Part shown: positions 34,799-43,737 of the stretch, one piece after another
Layout: every line of letters starts with the position of its first letter
Numbering within the stretch: position 1 is the stretch's first letter
Source: CAMDHY01 sp046156265
GTDB taxonomy: Bacteria > Pseudomonadota > Alphaproteobacteria > Rhizobiales > Segnochrobactraceae
Direction of reading: 5' to 3'
NCBI RefSeq assembly: GCF_046156265.1
Contig: NZ_JAWDIR010000011.1
Span: 434,001-498,000 of the forward strand
Length of the DNA: 64,000 bases
Made by a program: the position numbers and the translations under genes
The notes under the pieces: model-generated
Databases searched by the model: none
What the model saw: only the letters and a program-made list of their open reading frames with translations
What the model was told of the DNA's origin: nothing

Positions 34799-35772
34799 CC
34801 GTGGTGCGCTCCGTCGTCATGGGCTCCGGCAGCGCGCTGCCGGCTGGCGTCGTCACCAACGAGGACCTGGCCAAGCGCGTCGATACCTCGGACGAGTGGA
34901 TCGTGCAGCGCACGGGCATCCGCGAGCGGCGGATCGCCGGGCCGGGCGAGTTCACCTCGACCCTCGGGCTGTCGGCGGCGCGGCAGGCGATCGCCTCGGC
35001 GGGCCTGGTGCCGGCCGACATCGACCTCGTGCTGCTCGCCACCTCCACCCCGGACAACACCTTCCCGGCGTCCGCCGTCAGCATCCAGGCCGAGCTCGGC
35101 ATCACCCATGGTGCCGCCTTCGACATGCAGGCGGTCTGCTCGGGCTTCGTCTACGGGCTCGCCACGGCGGACGCCTACCTGCGCACCGGCCTCGCGCAGC
35201 GCGCCGTGGTGATCGGGGCGGAGACCTTCTCGCGCATCGTCGACTGGGAGGACCGCACCACCTGCGTGCTGTTCGCCGACGGCGCCGGTGCCGTGGTTCT
35301 GGAGGCGCAGACGGCGAGTGGCGAGGTCAGCGACCGCGGCATCCTCGCCTCGAAGTTGCGCGCCGACGGCCGCCATCGCGACAAGCTCTATGTCGACGGG
35401 GGCCCATCCTCGACCGGCACGGTCGGGCATCTGCGCATGCACGGCCGCGAGGTCTTCAAGCACGCGGTCGCGATGATCACCGACGTCATCGAGGACGTCT
35501 TCGCCCAGACCGGTCTCTCGGCCGCTGACATCGACTGGTTCGTGCCGCACCAGGCGAACCGCCGCATCATCGACGCCAGCGCCCGCAAGCTCGGCATCCC
35601 CGACGAGAAGGTGGTGGTCACCGTCGACCGGCACGGCAACACCTCGGCCGCCTCGATCCCGCTCGCCCTCGACGTCGCCGTCCGCGACGGCCGCATCAAG
35701 CGCGGCGACCTCGTACTGGTCGAGGCGATGGGTGGCGGCTTCACCTGGGGTGCGAGCCTCATCCGATGGTGA
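34795..35772 (+). CDS. fabH: 3-oxoacyl-ACP synthase III
   Basis: A 325-residue condensing enzyme starting fatty-acid chains from acetyl-CoA and malonyl-ACP. The catalytic triad is C115 (AVCSGFVYGL), H252 (VPHQANRRI) and N282 (HGNTSAASIP). The start is GTG at 34795, overlapping plsX. A promoter for the following gene begins 13 bases after the stop, so fabH probably ends this transcript or reads through into ihfA. The length and all catalytic residues are normal. Confidence 0.97.
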   Translation: MTVVRSVVMGSGSALPAGVVTNEDLAKRVDTSDEWIVQRTGIRERRIAGPGEFTSTLGLSAARQAIASAGLVPADIDLVLLATSTPDNTFPASAVSIQAELGITHGAAFDMQAVCSGFVYGLATADAYLRTGLAQRAVVIGAETFSRIVDWEDRTTCVLFADGAGAVVLEAQTASGEVSDRGILASKLRADGRHRDKLYVDGGPSSTGTVGHLRMHGREVFKHAVAMITDVIEDVFAQTGLSAADIDWFVPHQANRRIIDASARKLGIPDEKVVVTVDRHGNTSAASIPLALDVAVRDGRIKRGDLVLVEAMGGGFTWGASLIRW

Positions 35773-35785
35773 TCGCGACCCGCGG

Positions 35786-35814
35786 TTGACCCCGCGCCGT
35801 CGAGACAATACCGT
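35786..35814 (+). promoter_or_regulatory. Sigma-70-type promoter upstream of ihfA
   Basis: TTGACC (35786-35791) and TACCGT (35809-35814) are separated by 17 bases. This -35 is close to the alphaproteobacterial consensus and the -10 keeps the first TA and last T. It lies about 105 bases before the ihfA start. Confidence 0.5.
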
Positions 35815-35919
35815 TCTGCGCCAAGGCGATCGGCAGGACAGCTCGGTTATTTCCCCCGCTGCCGGCGCGCGTTCGTCAGGCCATCGAAACGCATTCCAGC
35901 GCGCCAGCGAGGACGAGCC

Positions 35920-36228
35920 ATGTCGGGCAGGACCGTGACACGAGCCGACCTGTGTGAAGCCGTCTACCAGAAGGTCGGGCTGTCACGGGCGGAGTCGTCC
36001 GAGCTCGTCGAAATGGTGCTGCAGGAGATCTCCGACTGCCTGGCACGCGGCGAGGCGGTGAAGCTCTCGTCCTTCGGCTCCTTCCTCGTGCGCTCCAAGG
36101 GCCAGCGCATGGGCCGCAATCCGAAGACCGGCGAAGAGGTGCCGATCGAGCCGCGCCGCGTCATGGTGTTCAAGCCCTCGAACGTCCTCAAGGACCGCAT
36201 CAACGAGGGGCTGCTCGGCAGCGGCTGA
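35920..36228 (+). CDS. ihfA: Integration host factor, alpha subunit
   Basis: A 102-residue histone-like protein that bends DNA as a heterodimer with IhfB, supporting recombination, replication and promoter activity. The HU/IHF pattern is clear: TRADLCEAVYQKVGLSRAES, the body VKLSSFGSFLVRSKGQRMGRN and the arm segment PKTGEEVPIEPRRVMVFKPS. It follows fabH by 147 bases and precedes the MerR-family gene by about 100, the conserved fabH-ihfA-merR order. Confidence 0.95.
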   Translation: MSGRTVTRADLCEAVYQKVGLSRAESSELVEMVLQEISDCLARGEAVKLSSFGSFLVRSKGQRMGRNPKTGEEVPIEPRRVMVFKPSNVLKDRINEGLLGSG

Positions 36229-36332
36229 GGTCGTGCACCAGCCGCCGCGCGCACACCATTGAGAAGCCGTCGCGACTCTGACAGACAGGGCGGGACGGCG
36301 GCAACACTGGATACGGAGGCGGGCGGACGGCG

Positions 36333-37067
36333 GTGGACAAGGGGCCCGAGGCGTTCCGCACCATCAGCGAGGTCGCGGCGGAGCTCGATCTGCCGCAGCA
36401 CGTGCTGCGCTTCTGGGAAACCAAGTTCGCCCAGGTCAAGCCGATCAAGCGTGCCGGCGGCCGCCGCTATTATCGCCCCGGCGACGTCGAGCTTCTGCGC
36501 GGCATCCGCAGCCTCCTCTACGGCGAGGGCTACACCATCCGCGGCGTCCAGCGCATCCTGCGCGAGCAGGGCGCCCGCAAGGTCATCGGCCTCGCCCGCG
36601 GCGAGCCGCTGACCGACATTCCCCCCGACGAGCCCGGCACCCGCGACGAGCCCCGCTTCGAGTTCGAGGACGAGGAAGACGAGCCGCCGGCTCGGCCGGG
36701 TCGAGCCGTTCTCGCCGCCCGCGCCGTCGACGCCGCCGAGGAGGCCGAAGCGGAGGACGCGGAGGAGGAGGACGGCGAGCCCGTGGTTCCGCCGCGACGG
36801 CGCGCTCCGGAGGGCGGCGCGGCGGTCTCGGCACCGCGCCGCGAGCTCTCGGTCGGCGACGCCGACGACGACGGCCCGGTGCCACGCGGAATCCGCACCG
36901 ATGATGAAGATGGCGGCCACCGCAGCTCGGCGCTTCGCTTCTTCGACCGCCTGCGCGGCGACGTCGGGCGTGGCGAGGGGGCGCTCAGCCGCGACGAGAT
37001 CCGCAGCCTGCAGGCGACGCTGTTCGAGCTCTTGGAGTGCAAGCGGCTGCTCGACCAGGCGCGCTGA
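36333..37067 (+). CDS. MerR-family regulator with long acidic linker
   Basis: A 244-residue regulator. The N-terminal MerR helix-turn-helix covers about 5-75, with FRTISEVAAELDLPQHVLRF and RRYYRPGDVELLRGIRSLLY. A disordered acidic and proline-rich linker follows (about 100-190), and a C-terminal helix is likely (LQATLFELLECKRLLDQAR). This type of protein with the same linker and C-terminus is always found behind ihfA in Hyphomicrobiales; the ligand is unknown. The start is GTG at 36333, with GGAGG some 12 bases before it. Confidence 0.9.
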   Translation: MDKGPEAFRTISEVAAELDLPQHVLRFWETKFAQVKPIKRAGGRRYYRPGDVELLRGIRSLLYGEGYTIRGVQRILREQGARKVIGLARGEPLTDIPPDEPGTRDEPRFEFEDEEDEPPARPGRAVLAARAVDAAEEAEAEDAEEEDGEPVVPPRRRAPEGGAAVSAPRRELSVGDADDDGPVPRGIRTDDEDGGHRSSALRFFDRLRGDVGRGEGALSRDEIRSLQATLFELLECKRLLDQAR

Positions 37068-37101
37068 GCCGCGGACGATCATCGCATAGCGGGGGGAACG
37101 G

Positions 37102-38472
37102 ATGGCGGCCGAAGCGGGCACGAAGACGTCGGGCGTGGACGCGGGCGGGCAAGGGGGCAGACACGAGCCGCTCACCGGCATCGTCACTACCGACCTCGCC
37201 GCGATCACCCGCGGCCGCTTCGTACCGGCCCGGCGCCTCGAACGCCTCGCCACGACCGGCGTCGGCTGGCTGCAGGCCGACCTGTCGCTGACGCCCTTCA
37301 ACACCATCGTGCACCCGAACCCGTGGGGCTCCACCGGTGACCTCCGGCTGGTGCCGGACCTCGCGGCGCGCTTCCGGACGGCCTCAACCGGGACAGCGAC
37401 CCCCTTCGACCTCGTCTGCGGCGACCTCGTCGAGCTCGACGGCACGCCGTGGTGCTGCTGCCCGCGGACCATGCTGCGCCAGGCGCTCGCCGACCTCGAG
37501 GCGGAGACCGGACTTACCCTGGTGGCCGCCTTCGAGCACGAGTTCGGGCTGGCCGGTCCGAACCTGCCGCCGGCGCACGCCTTCGCCTTCGCCGCGCTCC
37601 GGCGCACCGATCCGTTCGCGCCGATGCTGATGGCGGCGCTGGAGGAGGCCGGCGTCGACCCGGACGTGGTGATCGCCGAATACGGCGCCGACCAGTTCGA
37701 GATCACCCACAAGCCCTGCGGTGGCCTCGCCGCCGCCGACCGCGCGGTTGCGATCCGCGAGATCACCCGCGAGGTGGCGCGCGGCTTCGGATGGCTTGCG
37801 AGCTTCGCGCCGAAGCCCGCGCCCGACGGCGTCGGCAACGGCGTCCACATCCATTTCAGCCTCGTCGACGCCGAAGGCCGGCCGGCCACCTACGACGCCG
37901 GACAGCCGGGCGGGCTGTCTGCCGCGGCGGGCGCGTTCTGCGCCGGCGTGCTCGCCCACCTGCCGGCGATCACGGCCTTCACGGCCTCGAGCGTGCCGTC
38001 CTATCTCAGGCTGAAGCCGCACACGTGGAGCGCCTCCTACACCTCGCTCGCCGAGCGCGACCGCGAGGCGACGCTGCGCATCTGCCCGGTGACGACCATC
38101 GGCGGGCGTGATCCGGCCGGCCAGTACAACATCGAGTTCCGCGCCGCCGACGCCACCGCCAACCCCTATCTGGCGCTGGCGGCGGTCGTGCGGGCCGGCC
38201 TCGAGGGCCTGCGCCGCCGCGCCCCGTCGCCGCCGCTGATCGTCGGCGACCCGGAGGAGATGAGCGAGGACGAACGCCAGGCTCTCGGGCTCGTCCGGCT
38301 GCCGACGAGCCTCGATGCCGCTCTCGATGCGCTGGAAGCCGACCCGGTGGTGACGGGCTGGTTCGCGCCGGTCTTCCTCGAGTGCTTCGCCGGCGTGAAG
38401 CGCGGCGAGATCGAGCACCTGAAGGGCCGGCACCCCGCCGATCTCTGTGCTCTCTACGGCGGGTTGTTCTGA
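37102..38472 (+). CDS. Glutamine synthetase-like ligase
   Basis: A 456-residue GS-fold enzyme. The metal and nucleotide motifs are kept: AFEHEFGLAG (about 142), GNGVHIHFSL (about 246), SYLRLKPHTWSASYTS and NIEFRAADATANPYLALAAV. The N-terminal beta-grasp domain is divergent. Such proteins ligate glutamate or another amine/acid rather than acting as GlnA; gamma-glutamylputrescine or ethanolamine synthetases are examples, none can be assigned here. ATG at 37102 has GGGGGGAA upstream. It is convergent with the small secreted gene at 38479 and lies about 35 bases after the MerR gene. Confidence 0.85.
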   Translation: MAAEAGTKTSGVDAGGQGGRHEPLTGIVTTDLAAITRGRFVPARRLERLATTGVGWLQADLSLTPFNTIVHPNPWGSTGDLRLVPDLAARFRTASTGTATPFDLVCGDLVELDGTPWCCCPRTMLRQALADLEAETGLTLVAAFEHEFGLAGPNLPPAHAFAFAALRRTDPFAPMLMAALEEAGVDPDVVIAEYGADQFEITHKPCGGLAAADRAVAIREITREVARGFGWLASFAPKPAPDGVGNGVHIHFSLVDAEGRPATYDAGQPGGLSAAAGAFCAGVLAHLPAITAFTASSVPSYLRLKPHTWSASYTSLAERDREATLRICPVTTIGGRDPAGQYNIEFRAADATANPYLALAAVVRAGLEGLRRRAPSPPLIVGDPEEMSEDERQALGLVRLPTSLDAALDALEADPVVTGWFAPVFLECFAGVKRGEIEHLKGRHPADLCALYGGLF

Positions 38473-38478
38473 GGTCTC

Positions 38479-38835
38479 TCAATCCATCGATGGGAAGATG
38501 CCCTGCAGGGCGATGCAGGGGCGCAGGACGCGCGTGACCTTCGTGCCGTCCTCGCGCCTCTCCTCCGCGATCACCTGCTTGCGCAGGTGGGGCAGCTTGA
38601 AGTGCGTCTGGCCGTTGCCGCCAAAGCGGGTGCCGAGCAACGAGAACAGCGCCTGGTTCTGGTTGATCACCAGCGACCGGCCATCGGCGTCCACCCAGCC
38701 GCGTGGGCAGAAACCGAAGGCGACGAACATGACCTCGCCCAGATAGGGCTCGGAGGCTGCCGCGGCCGGCGGCGCCGGGGCAGCCGCCGCGATCAGTGCG
38801 GCAGCGGCTAGCGTCGCTATGGAAACCTTCATCAT
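38479..38835 (-). CDS. Secreted tail-collar (microcystin-dependent-like) protein
   Basis: A 118-residue exported protein. A signal peptide covers about 1-27 (ending AAAA before SEPYLG). The remainder is a single phage tail-collar domain: LGEVMFVAFGFCPRGWVDAD, GRSLVINQNQALFSLLGTRFG and QTHFKLPHLR. Collar domains occur in phage tails and in secreted bacterial proteins. Here the protein is short and has no other phage genes around it, so a prophage remnant is unlikely. It follows the 438-residue secreted gene by 40 bases on the same strand and may be coexpressed with it. Confidence 0.75.
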   Translation of the reverse strand: MMKVSIATLAAAALIAAAAPAPPAAAASEPYLGEVMFVAFGFCPRGWVDADGRSLVINQNQALFSLLGTRFGGNGQTHFKLPHLRKQVIAEERREDGTKVTRVLRPCIALQGIFPSMD

Positions 38836-38875
38836 GGCGTGGCTCCCGTGATCACCCTGTGCGGGGTGGCGATGG

Positions 38876-40192
38876 TCAGTCGAAGATCTGCTGCCTTGCG
38901 CACGTCAGCGCGCTGTCCGGCGCTGCCGCCGCCTTCGTCAGGCCATCGCCCTTGGTGATGCCGAGCACGACGCAGACGCTGTAGCGGAGCACCTCGGCCT
39001 CCGGCCAGCCGACGAAGTCGTCGCCCGTTGTGCCATCGAAGACCTGTTGAAGGCTGTCGCCCGTACCGTAGAAGGCGGTGGAGCCCCAGGCGATCTTCTT
39101 GCCGGTCGTCGGCTGGTTCGGGTTGTCGTAGGGCAGGCTGTACTGCAGTGACTGGTAGGGCCACTCCCAGTCGCACGGCAGTGTCCAGTCGGCGTCGTCG
39201 CAGCGGTAGTTGCCGGAGGTCTTGCCGCGGCCGTTGGCGTAGCCGTGCACGATCATCGACTTCACGAACCTGCGCGGCTCGTAGAGCCCCATCTCGTACT
39301 TGCCGGCGATGAGCGCGGTGTAGCGGTTGCCGGCATTGGCGACGTTCCACGTCCACGGCGTGTTGCGCACGACGGGCGATTGCGTCGTCTCGAAGTGGTA
39401 GCGGTCGCCCCACATCACCTTGTCGACCGGCAGGCCCTTGCCGTGGTCGAAGTCGAGGACGCCGTAGGGGCCGCGCAGATCGAAGTTCACCCGGTCCGGC
39501 TGGCCGACGCCGGAAAGGTCGACGGCGATGTCGATGCGCGGGAAGTCCTGGCCGGCCTGGAAGGTCCAGGTGATCGTCACCGGCGTCTCGTACTTCCTGT
39601 TGGCGGCCTTCTCGATCGGCGTCTTCTCGGCGAATTCGCCGGTGTTCGGGTCCTTCGGGATCGGTGTGCGGGTGCCGTAGCGCGGGTACGTCATTTCGAA
39701 GCGGTGGGCGGCCGACTTCTTGTTCTTCGCGACCTTGCTCTTGCCGGTGACGGGGAAGCGACGGCCGAGCGGGCTGTCGTCGGTTCCGAAGACCTTGCCG
39801 GCGACCGTGCCGTAGTCGTTGTTGGTGAAGGTGCGGTAGCCCTCGTGGCCGACGAAATAGCCGAAGCCGCCGTCATTCCCGCCGGGGTCGTCGGCGCGCA
39901 CCGTAGTGTTCTTGTTCGGCCGGTAGGTCATCTGCACGGCGTAGCCGCCGTTGCCGGGATTGCCCTCGCCCTGCCGCTTCAGCGCGACGGTGCGCAGGAG
40001 ACCGCGAGAATCGTACCAGCTGTAGACGTCGGCGACGACGCCGTTGACGGTCTTCTTCTTGACGGTCACCTCGTCCTGCGGTGCGGCGTCGGCCGGCAGG
40101 GCGAGCAACGTCGCCGACGCCAGGAGCGCGGCGGCGATCGCTCGCAGGGGGAACGGGGCGGTGGAGGCGGTCACTCGGGGGGCGGTCGGCAT
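38876..40192 (-). CDS. Large secreted protein of unknown function
   Basis: A 438-residue exported protein not recognised. The signal peptide (about 1-38, ending LPADAA) is followed by a Gly/Asn/Tyr-rich domain with several aromatic clusters (GYRTFTNNDYGTVAGKVFG, WTFQAGQDFPRIDIAVDLSG). It has a Cys pair in CDDADWTLPCDW, a possible disulfide. Two ATGs lie six bases apart (40192, 40198); 40192 has GAGAGGA six bases upstream and is used. It is upstream of the small collar-domain gene. The 209 bases between it and the AT-rich gene at 40402 hold repeated GTGATC sequences and no gene. Confidence 0.7.
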   Translation of the reverse strand: MPTAPRVTASTAPFPLRAIAAALLASATLLALPADAAPQDEVTVKKKTVNGVVADVYSWYDSRGLLRTVALKRQGEGNPGNGGYAVQMTYRPNKNTTVRADDPGGNDGGFGYFVGHEGYRTFTNNDYGTVAGKVFGTDDSPLGRRFPVTGKSKVAKNKKSAAHRFEMTYPRYGTRTPIPKDPNTGEFAEKTPIEKAANRKYETPVTITWTFQAGQDFPRIDIAVDLSGVGQPDRVNFDLRGPYGVLDFDHGKGLPVDKVMWGDRYHFETTQSPVVRNTPWTWNVANAGNRYTALIAGKYEMGLYEPRRFVKSMIVHGYANGRGKTSGNYRCDDADWTLPCDWEWPYQSLQYSLPYDNPNQPTTGKKIAWGSTAFYGTGDSLQQVFDGTTGDDFVGWPEAEVLRYSVCVVLGITKGDGLTKAAAAPDSALTCARQQIFD

Positions 40193-40401
40193 CGGCATCC
40201 CTCTCGCGTCACACGGAGAACGACGGCGCCGCCTGCGACGCCACGACCGGCTTTCCGACCGCACGCCAGAATGGCGCCGGTGGTGGCGAAGCCGATGTGA
40301 CGTGCGTCATCCCCCGGACGAATGCCGCGGGAGAACTGTGCGATGGAGGAAGGGGCGAAACAACCGCCGGTGGGTCCGGCCCGCGCGAACGTGATCCGTG
40401 A

Positions 40402-41196
40402 TCAGGATTCCGTGATCGTATTGGCCGTCAAGGCCTGTGCTGTCCGCCTTGCGGGAGTCAGGCCTATGGACCTCCAGTAATTCATCATCTCTGGCAATAT
40501 CAAAAATTCACTTTGCGGGATTGCGAATTCATATTTTTTATCTTCTTCAAGCAATGGACCTAGAGAAGACGGCAGCACAGGTTCACACCGAAATGGATTC
40601 TTTATCGTATCGCTGAAATAACGAATAATCTTCTTATCAAATGTCAAAAAATAATTAACATTATTCACGTGAGCCAAATATATATTGTAGATGTCACGAT
40701 AGTGTTTAGGGGGCGAATTCCTAAGGGTGGAGAGCAGAATTTCTACACACTCCGTACTAACGTATCTATGTGAACGCTGTATGTCCTCTATCCCCCGCCT
40801 CATCGCAAATTTGATAGCTAAATCGAAGTTTTTTGCCGGCTGGCTTTCCATTGCTCCCAAGGTTAGAAAATTGAATGGATCTTCTATCCACCCCTCCTCA
40901 CAAAAATGAAAAAAACTTGTGGGAAAGGCGTGGTGACTTCCAAGAGTCAATGTTGGAAACGCTTCATTATACAGGACAAAGGTAGTGTAGAATTGCACCC
41001 TGCCATTTGTATACTGTCTCACTAGTTTGGCTAGGTGGGGCCATTCCGTCAGTAAAAATGACCTCCGTTCCGGTTCTATCATGCGGGGCTTAACCCCAAT
41101 CAATCGATTCCGCTCATCAGGATCTTGGTTTGGATCGTAGGCAAAGGAGAAAACAAAACTGCGGGAATATACACTCTGATCTACGAGAATTCTCAT
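40402..41196 (-). CDS. AT-rich orphan, possible PIN-like fold
   Basis: A 264-residue protein of unknown function, with clearly lower GC than anything around it (runs such as ATATTTTTTATC), so it was probably acquired. It begins MRILVDQSVYSRSF and ends with a segment NYFLTFDKKIIRYFSDTI. Acidic residues in these positions recall PIN-type nucleases, but the metal-binding set is not complete enough to assign it. Its ATG directly follows the TAG of the purine phosphoribosyltransferase gene with no spacer (41197/41196), so expression depends on upstream read-through or coupling. No partner antitoxin is visible. Confidence 0.5.
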   Translation of the reverse strand: MRILVDQSVYSRSFVFSFAYDPNQDPDERNRLIGVKPRMIEPERRSFLLTEWPHLAKLVRQYTNGRVQFYTTFVLYNEAFPTLTLGSHHAFPTSFFHFCEEGWIEDPFNFLTLGAMESQPAKNFDLAIKFAMRRGIEDIQRSHRYVSTECVEILLSTLRNSPPKHYRDIYNIYLAHVNNVNYFLTFDKKIIRYFSDTIKNPFRCEPVLPSSLGPLLEEDKKYEFAIPQSEFLILPEMMNYWRSIGLTPARRTAQALTANTITES

Positions 41197-41709
41197 CTAC
41201 GCCTTGGAGCCCGACAGCGGCGCCTGGAAGGTGAGGCCGAGGTCCCAGGGGAAGTAGATCCAGGTGTCCTGCGACACCTCGGTGATGAAGGTGTCGACGA
41301 GCGGCCGGCCCTGGGGCTTGGCATAGACGGTTGCGATGTGCGCCTTCGGCAGGATCTCGCGGACGACCCGCAGCGTCTGGCCGGTGTCGACGAGGTCGTC
41401 GATGACGAGGATCGCGCCGCCCTCGCCGTCGGCGAGCTCGATCAACTGCGGGGCGACGGTCTTCAGGACGACGAGGCCGCCCTGTTCCTTGTATTCGTGG
41501 TAGCTCGCGATGCAGATCGTCTCGATCAGGCGGATGCCGAGCTCGCGGGCGATGATCGCGGCCGGCACGAGGCCGCCGCGCGTGACGCAGACGATCGCCT
41601 GCCAGTTGCCCTGGCTGCCGAGGCGCCAGGCGAGGGCGCGGGCGTCGCGGTGGAACTGGTCCCAGGAGACCGGGAAGGCCTTCTCGGCCCCGGGCAGCAT
41701 CGGCGTCAT
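41197..41709 (-). CDS. gpt: Xanthine phosphoribosyltransferase
   Basis: A 170-residue type I phosphoribosyltransferase that salvages xanthine or guanine into nucleotides. The PRPP-binding motif ILVIDDLVDTGQTLR is intact and preceded by VCVTRGGLVPAAIIARELGI. The C-terminal IYFPWDLG is characteristic of Gpt. The start ATG at 41709 overlaps the preceding gene by four bases. Unusual is that the next gene (AT-rich orphan) begins at the very next base after the gpt stop. Gene function is well supported. Confidence 0.93.
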   Translation of the reverse strand: MTPMLPGAEKAFPVSWDQFHRDARALAWRLGSQGNWQAIVCVTRGGLVPAAIIARELGIRLIETICIASYHEYKEQGGLVVLKTVAPQLIELADGEGGAILVIDDLVDTGQTLRVVREILPKAHIATVYAKPQGRPLVDTFITEVSQDTWIYFPWDLGLTFQAPLSGSKA

Positions 41710-42524
41710 CGGGCGGTCTCTCCAGCGGGGAGGGGGGCAGGGGACGGCGCCGCCGGCAGGCCCTGCGCGGTGCGCACGGCAGCGACCATCGCGGCGACAT
41801 CGGCGGCGACGGCCGCGAGGCGGCCGGCGTCGCGGGCGCGGACGACGAGGCGGGTCGCATAGCGGCTGCCGTCGAAATAGGGGTAGGAGCCGATCATGAC
41901 GTCCGCGTTGGCCTTGGCGATGGCGCCCAGCGGCTCTGCGACGGCGCCTTCCGGCAGGCCGGCGTCGATCGTCTCCGACAGCATCTTCTGGCCCGTCGAC
42001 AGCGACGGGGCGACGGCGTCCAGCATCGACTGCATGATCGAGGGCACGCCGGCCATGACGATGACGTTGCCGATGCGGAAGCCCGGCGCCTTCGACACGG
42101 CGTTCGGCACGAGGTCGGCGCCGGCCGGGATGCGCGCCATGCGCAGGCGCGCCGGCGTCAGCTCGGCGTCGCTGAAGCGCTCCTTCAGCATGGCGACGGC
42201 GCGCGGGTCGACGTCGATCGGCACGCCGAAGGTCTTGGCGACGCTGTCGGCGGTGATGTCGTCGTGGGTCGGGCCGATGCCGCCGGTGGTGAAGACGTAG
42301 TCGTAGTCCGCCCGCAGCGCGTTCAGCGCCGAGACGATGCGCGCCTCGACGTCCGGCACCACCCGCACCTCGGAGAGGTCGATGCCGATGGCGGTCAGGT
42401 ACTCGGCGATGTAGCCGATGTTCTTGTCCTTCGTCCGGCCCGACAGGATCTCGTCGCCGATCACCAGGATCGCGGCGCTGACGGTGCGCGGCTGGCCGTC
42501 GGGATGCGAAGCAGGGTCGGTCAT
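41706..42524 (-). CDS. CinA/MoaB-like molybdopterin-binding domain protein
   Basis: A 272-residue protein with a MoCF-like domain over about 15-180, the competence/damage-inducible CinA N-terminal type. Visible are ILVIGDEILSGRTKDKNIGY, FTTGGIGPTHDDITADSVAK and VIVMAGVPSIMQSMLDAV, with the TTGG and GVP motifs. CinA-type proteins are linked to NMN deamidation and ADP-ribose pyrophosphatase activity, but here the C-terminal amidase half is absent, so only the N-terminal activity is possible. It precedes gpt, which overlaps its stop by four bases. Confidence 0.88.
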   Translation of the reverse strand: MTDPASHPDGQPRTVSAAILVIGDEILSGRTKDKNIGYIAEYLTAIGIDLSEVRVVPDVEARIVSALNALRADYDYVFTTGGIGPTHDDITADSVAKTFGVPIDVDPRAVAMLKERFSDAELTPARLRMARIPAGADLVPNAVSKAPGFRIGNVIVMAGVPSIMQSMLDAVAPSLSTGQKMLSETIDAGLPEGAVAEPLGAIAKANADVMIGSYPYFDGSRYATRLVVRARDAGRLAAVAADVAAMVAAVRTAQGLPAAPSPAPLPAGETAR

Positions 42525-42576
42525 CGGCGGCCTTCCGGCGGGAGGAGGCCTCGTCTAGCGCGCGGGGGACGGCCGC

Positions 42577-43635
42577 TCAAGACGATTCACCGTGCGTCCC
42601 CGGGCGCGGGGCGGCGGCGCGACCGAGCCGGTCGGCGAGGGCCTCGCCGAGGCCAGCGTCCGGCAGCGGCATCACGGCGATCGTCGCCGCGCCGCTGGCA
42701 TCGAGGGTCCGCAGGCCGGCGAAGAGGTTGCGGGCCGCCTCCACGAGATCGCCGCGCTCGCTCAGCTGGAACACCGCCACCGCCGCGTCGGCGCCAGGCG
42801 GCATCCGGCGGCCGAAGGCGAGCAGCGCCTCGCCGGGCCGCACGTCGGTGGCGCCGAGCCGCAGCGCCGCGCGCGGCGCGTAGTGGGAGGCGAGCTGGCC
42901 GGGCGCCGTCGGCCGCTCGGCGTCGGCCTCCGGCCGGGCGAGGGGCGTGGCGAGGACTGCCTCGATCGCCTCGGCCGGCAGGCCGCCGGCGCGCAAAAGC
43001 CTGGCGCCGTCGGCGTCGACGGCGACGATGGTGGATTCGACGCCGATCGCCGACGGACCGCCGTCGATGACGAGATCGACCGCGCCGCCGAGTTCCATGA
43101 TGACGGCGTCGGCGTCGGTGGCGCTGACGCGGCCGGAGCGGTTGGCGCTGGGGGCGGCGAGCGGCCGGCCGAAGGCGCGGGCGAGGGCGGCCACGACGGC
43201 CGCATCGGGCACGCGCAGCGCCACGGTGTCGAGGCCGGCGGTGACGGCAGCCGCCACCGGCGAGCCCGGCCGCCGCGGCACCACCAGCGTCAGCGGTCCG
43301 GGCCAGAAAGCCTCGGCGAGGCGGCGCGCCTCGCCGTCCACGATACCGTGGCGGTCAGCTTCCGCGAGGTCGGCGCAGTGGACGATCAGCGGGTTCTTCG
43401 ACGGCCGGCCCTTGGCGGCATAGATCGCGGCCACGGCGACCGGGTTGGTGGCGTCGGCGGCGAGGCCGTAGACCGTCTCCGTCGGCACGGCGACGAGGCC
43501 GCCGCGGGCGAGCACGGCGACGGCGTCCGCCAGCCGCGCCGGGTCCGCCAGCAGTGCCGCGGCGTCGACCCGGGCGGGTGCGACCTTCGTCGGGGATGCG
43601 GGCACCGGCGTCGGCGCCGCATTGGATGCGGACAT
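42577..43635 (-). CDS. Threonylcarbamoyl-AMP synthase (TsaC/Sua5)
   Basis: A 352-residue enzyme forming threonylcarbamoyl-AMP from threonine, bicarbonate and ATP for the t6A modification of tRNA. The YrdC/Sua5 domain is at about 25-210 (GGLVAVPTETVYGLAADA, YAAKGRPSKNPLIVHC and PSANRSGRVSATDADAV). A Sua5-type C-terminal domain follows (SHYAPRAALRLG near 245), making this the long Sua5 form rather than the short TsaC. The start ATG at 43635 gives MSASNAAPTPVPASP, a low-complexity leader; internal starts cannot be excluded. The 102-base divergent gap upstream separates it from the acyl-CoA dehydrogenase gene. Confidence 0.92.
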   Translation of the reverse strand: MSASNAAPTPVPASPTKVAPARVDAAALLADPARLADAVAVLARGGLVAVPTETVYGLAADATNPVAVAAIYAAKGRPSKNPLIVHCADLAEADRHGIVDGEARRLAEAFWPGPLTLVVPRRPGSPVAAAVTAGLDTVALRVPDAAVVAALARAFGRPLAAPSANRSGRVSATDADAVIMELGGAVDLVIDGGPSAIGVESTIVAVDADGARLLRAGGLPAEAIEAVLATPLARPEADAERPTAPGQLASHYAPRAALRLGATDVRPGEALLAFGRRMPPGADAAVAVFQLSERGDLVEAARNLFAGLRTLDASGAATIAVMPLPDAGLGEALADRLGRAAAPRPGTHGESS

Positions 43636-43737
43636 GGGCTCGCCTAGAGTTGTCGCCGACCATCGCGACGGGGTGCGGGCACCTGTCGGGGATCGCGACC
43701 GGGGCGTCAAGCCGGCGCGGCGGAGGAGGAAACGCAC

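Noticed and set aside
38479..38835. Prophage remnant because of the tail-collar domain
   Set aside because: There are no other phage genes, integrase or attachment repeats nearby, and the protein has a signal peptide.
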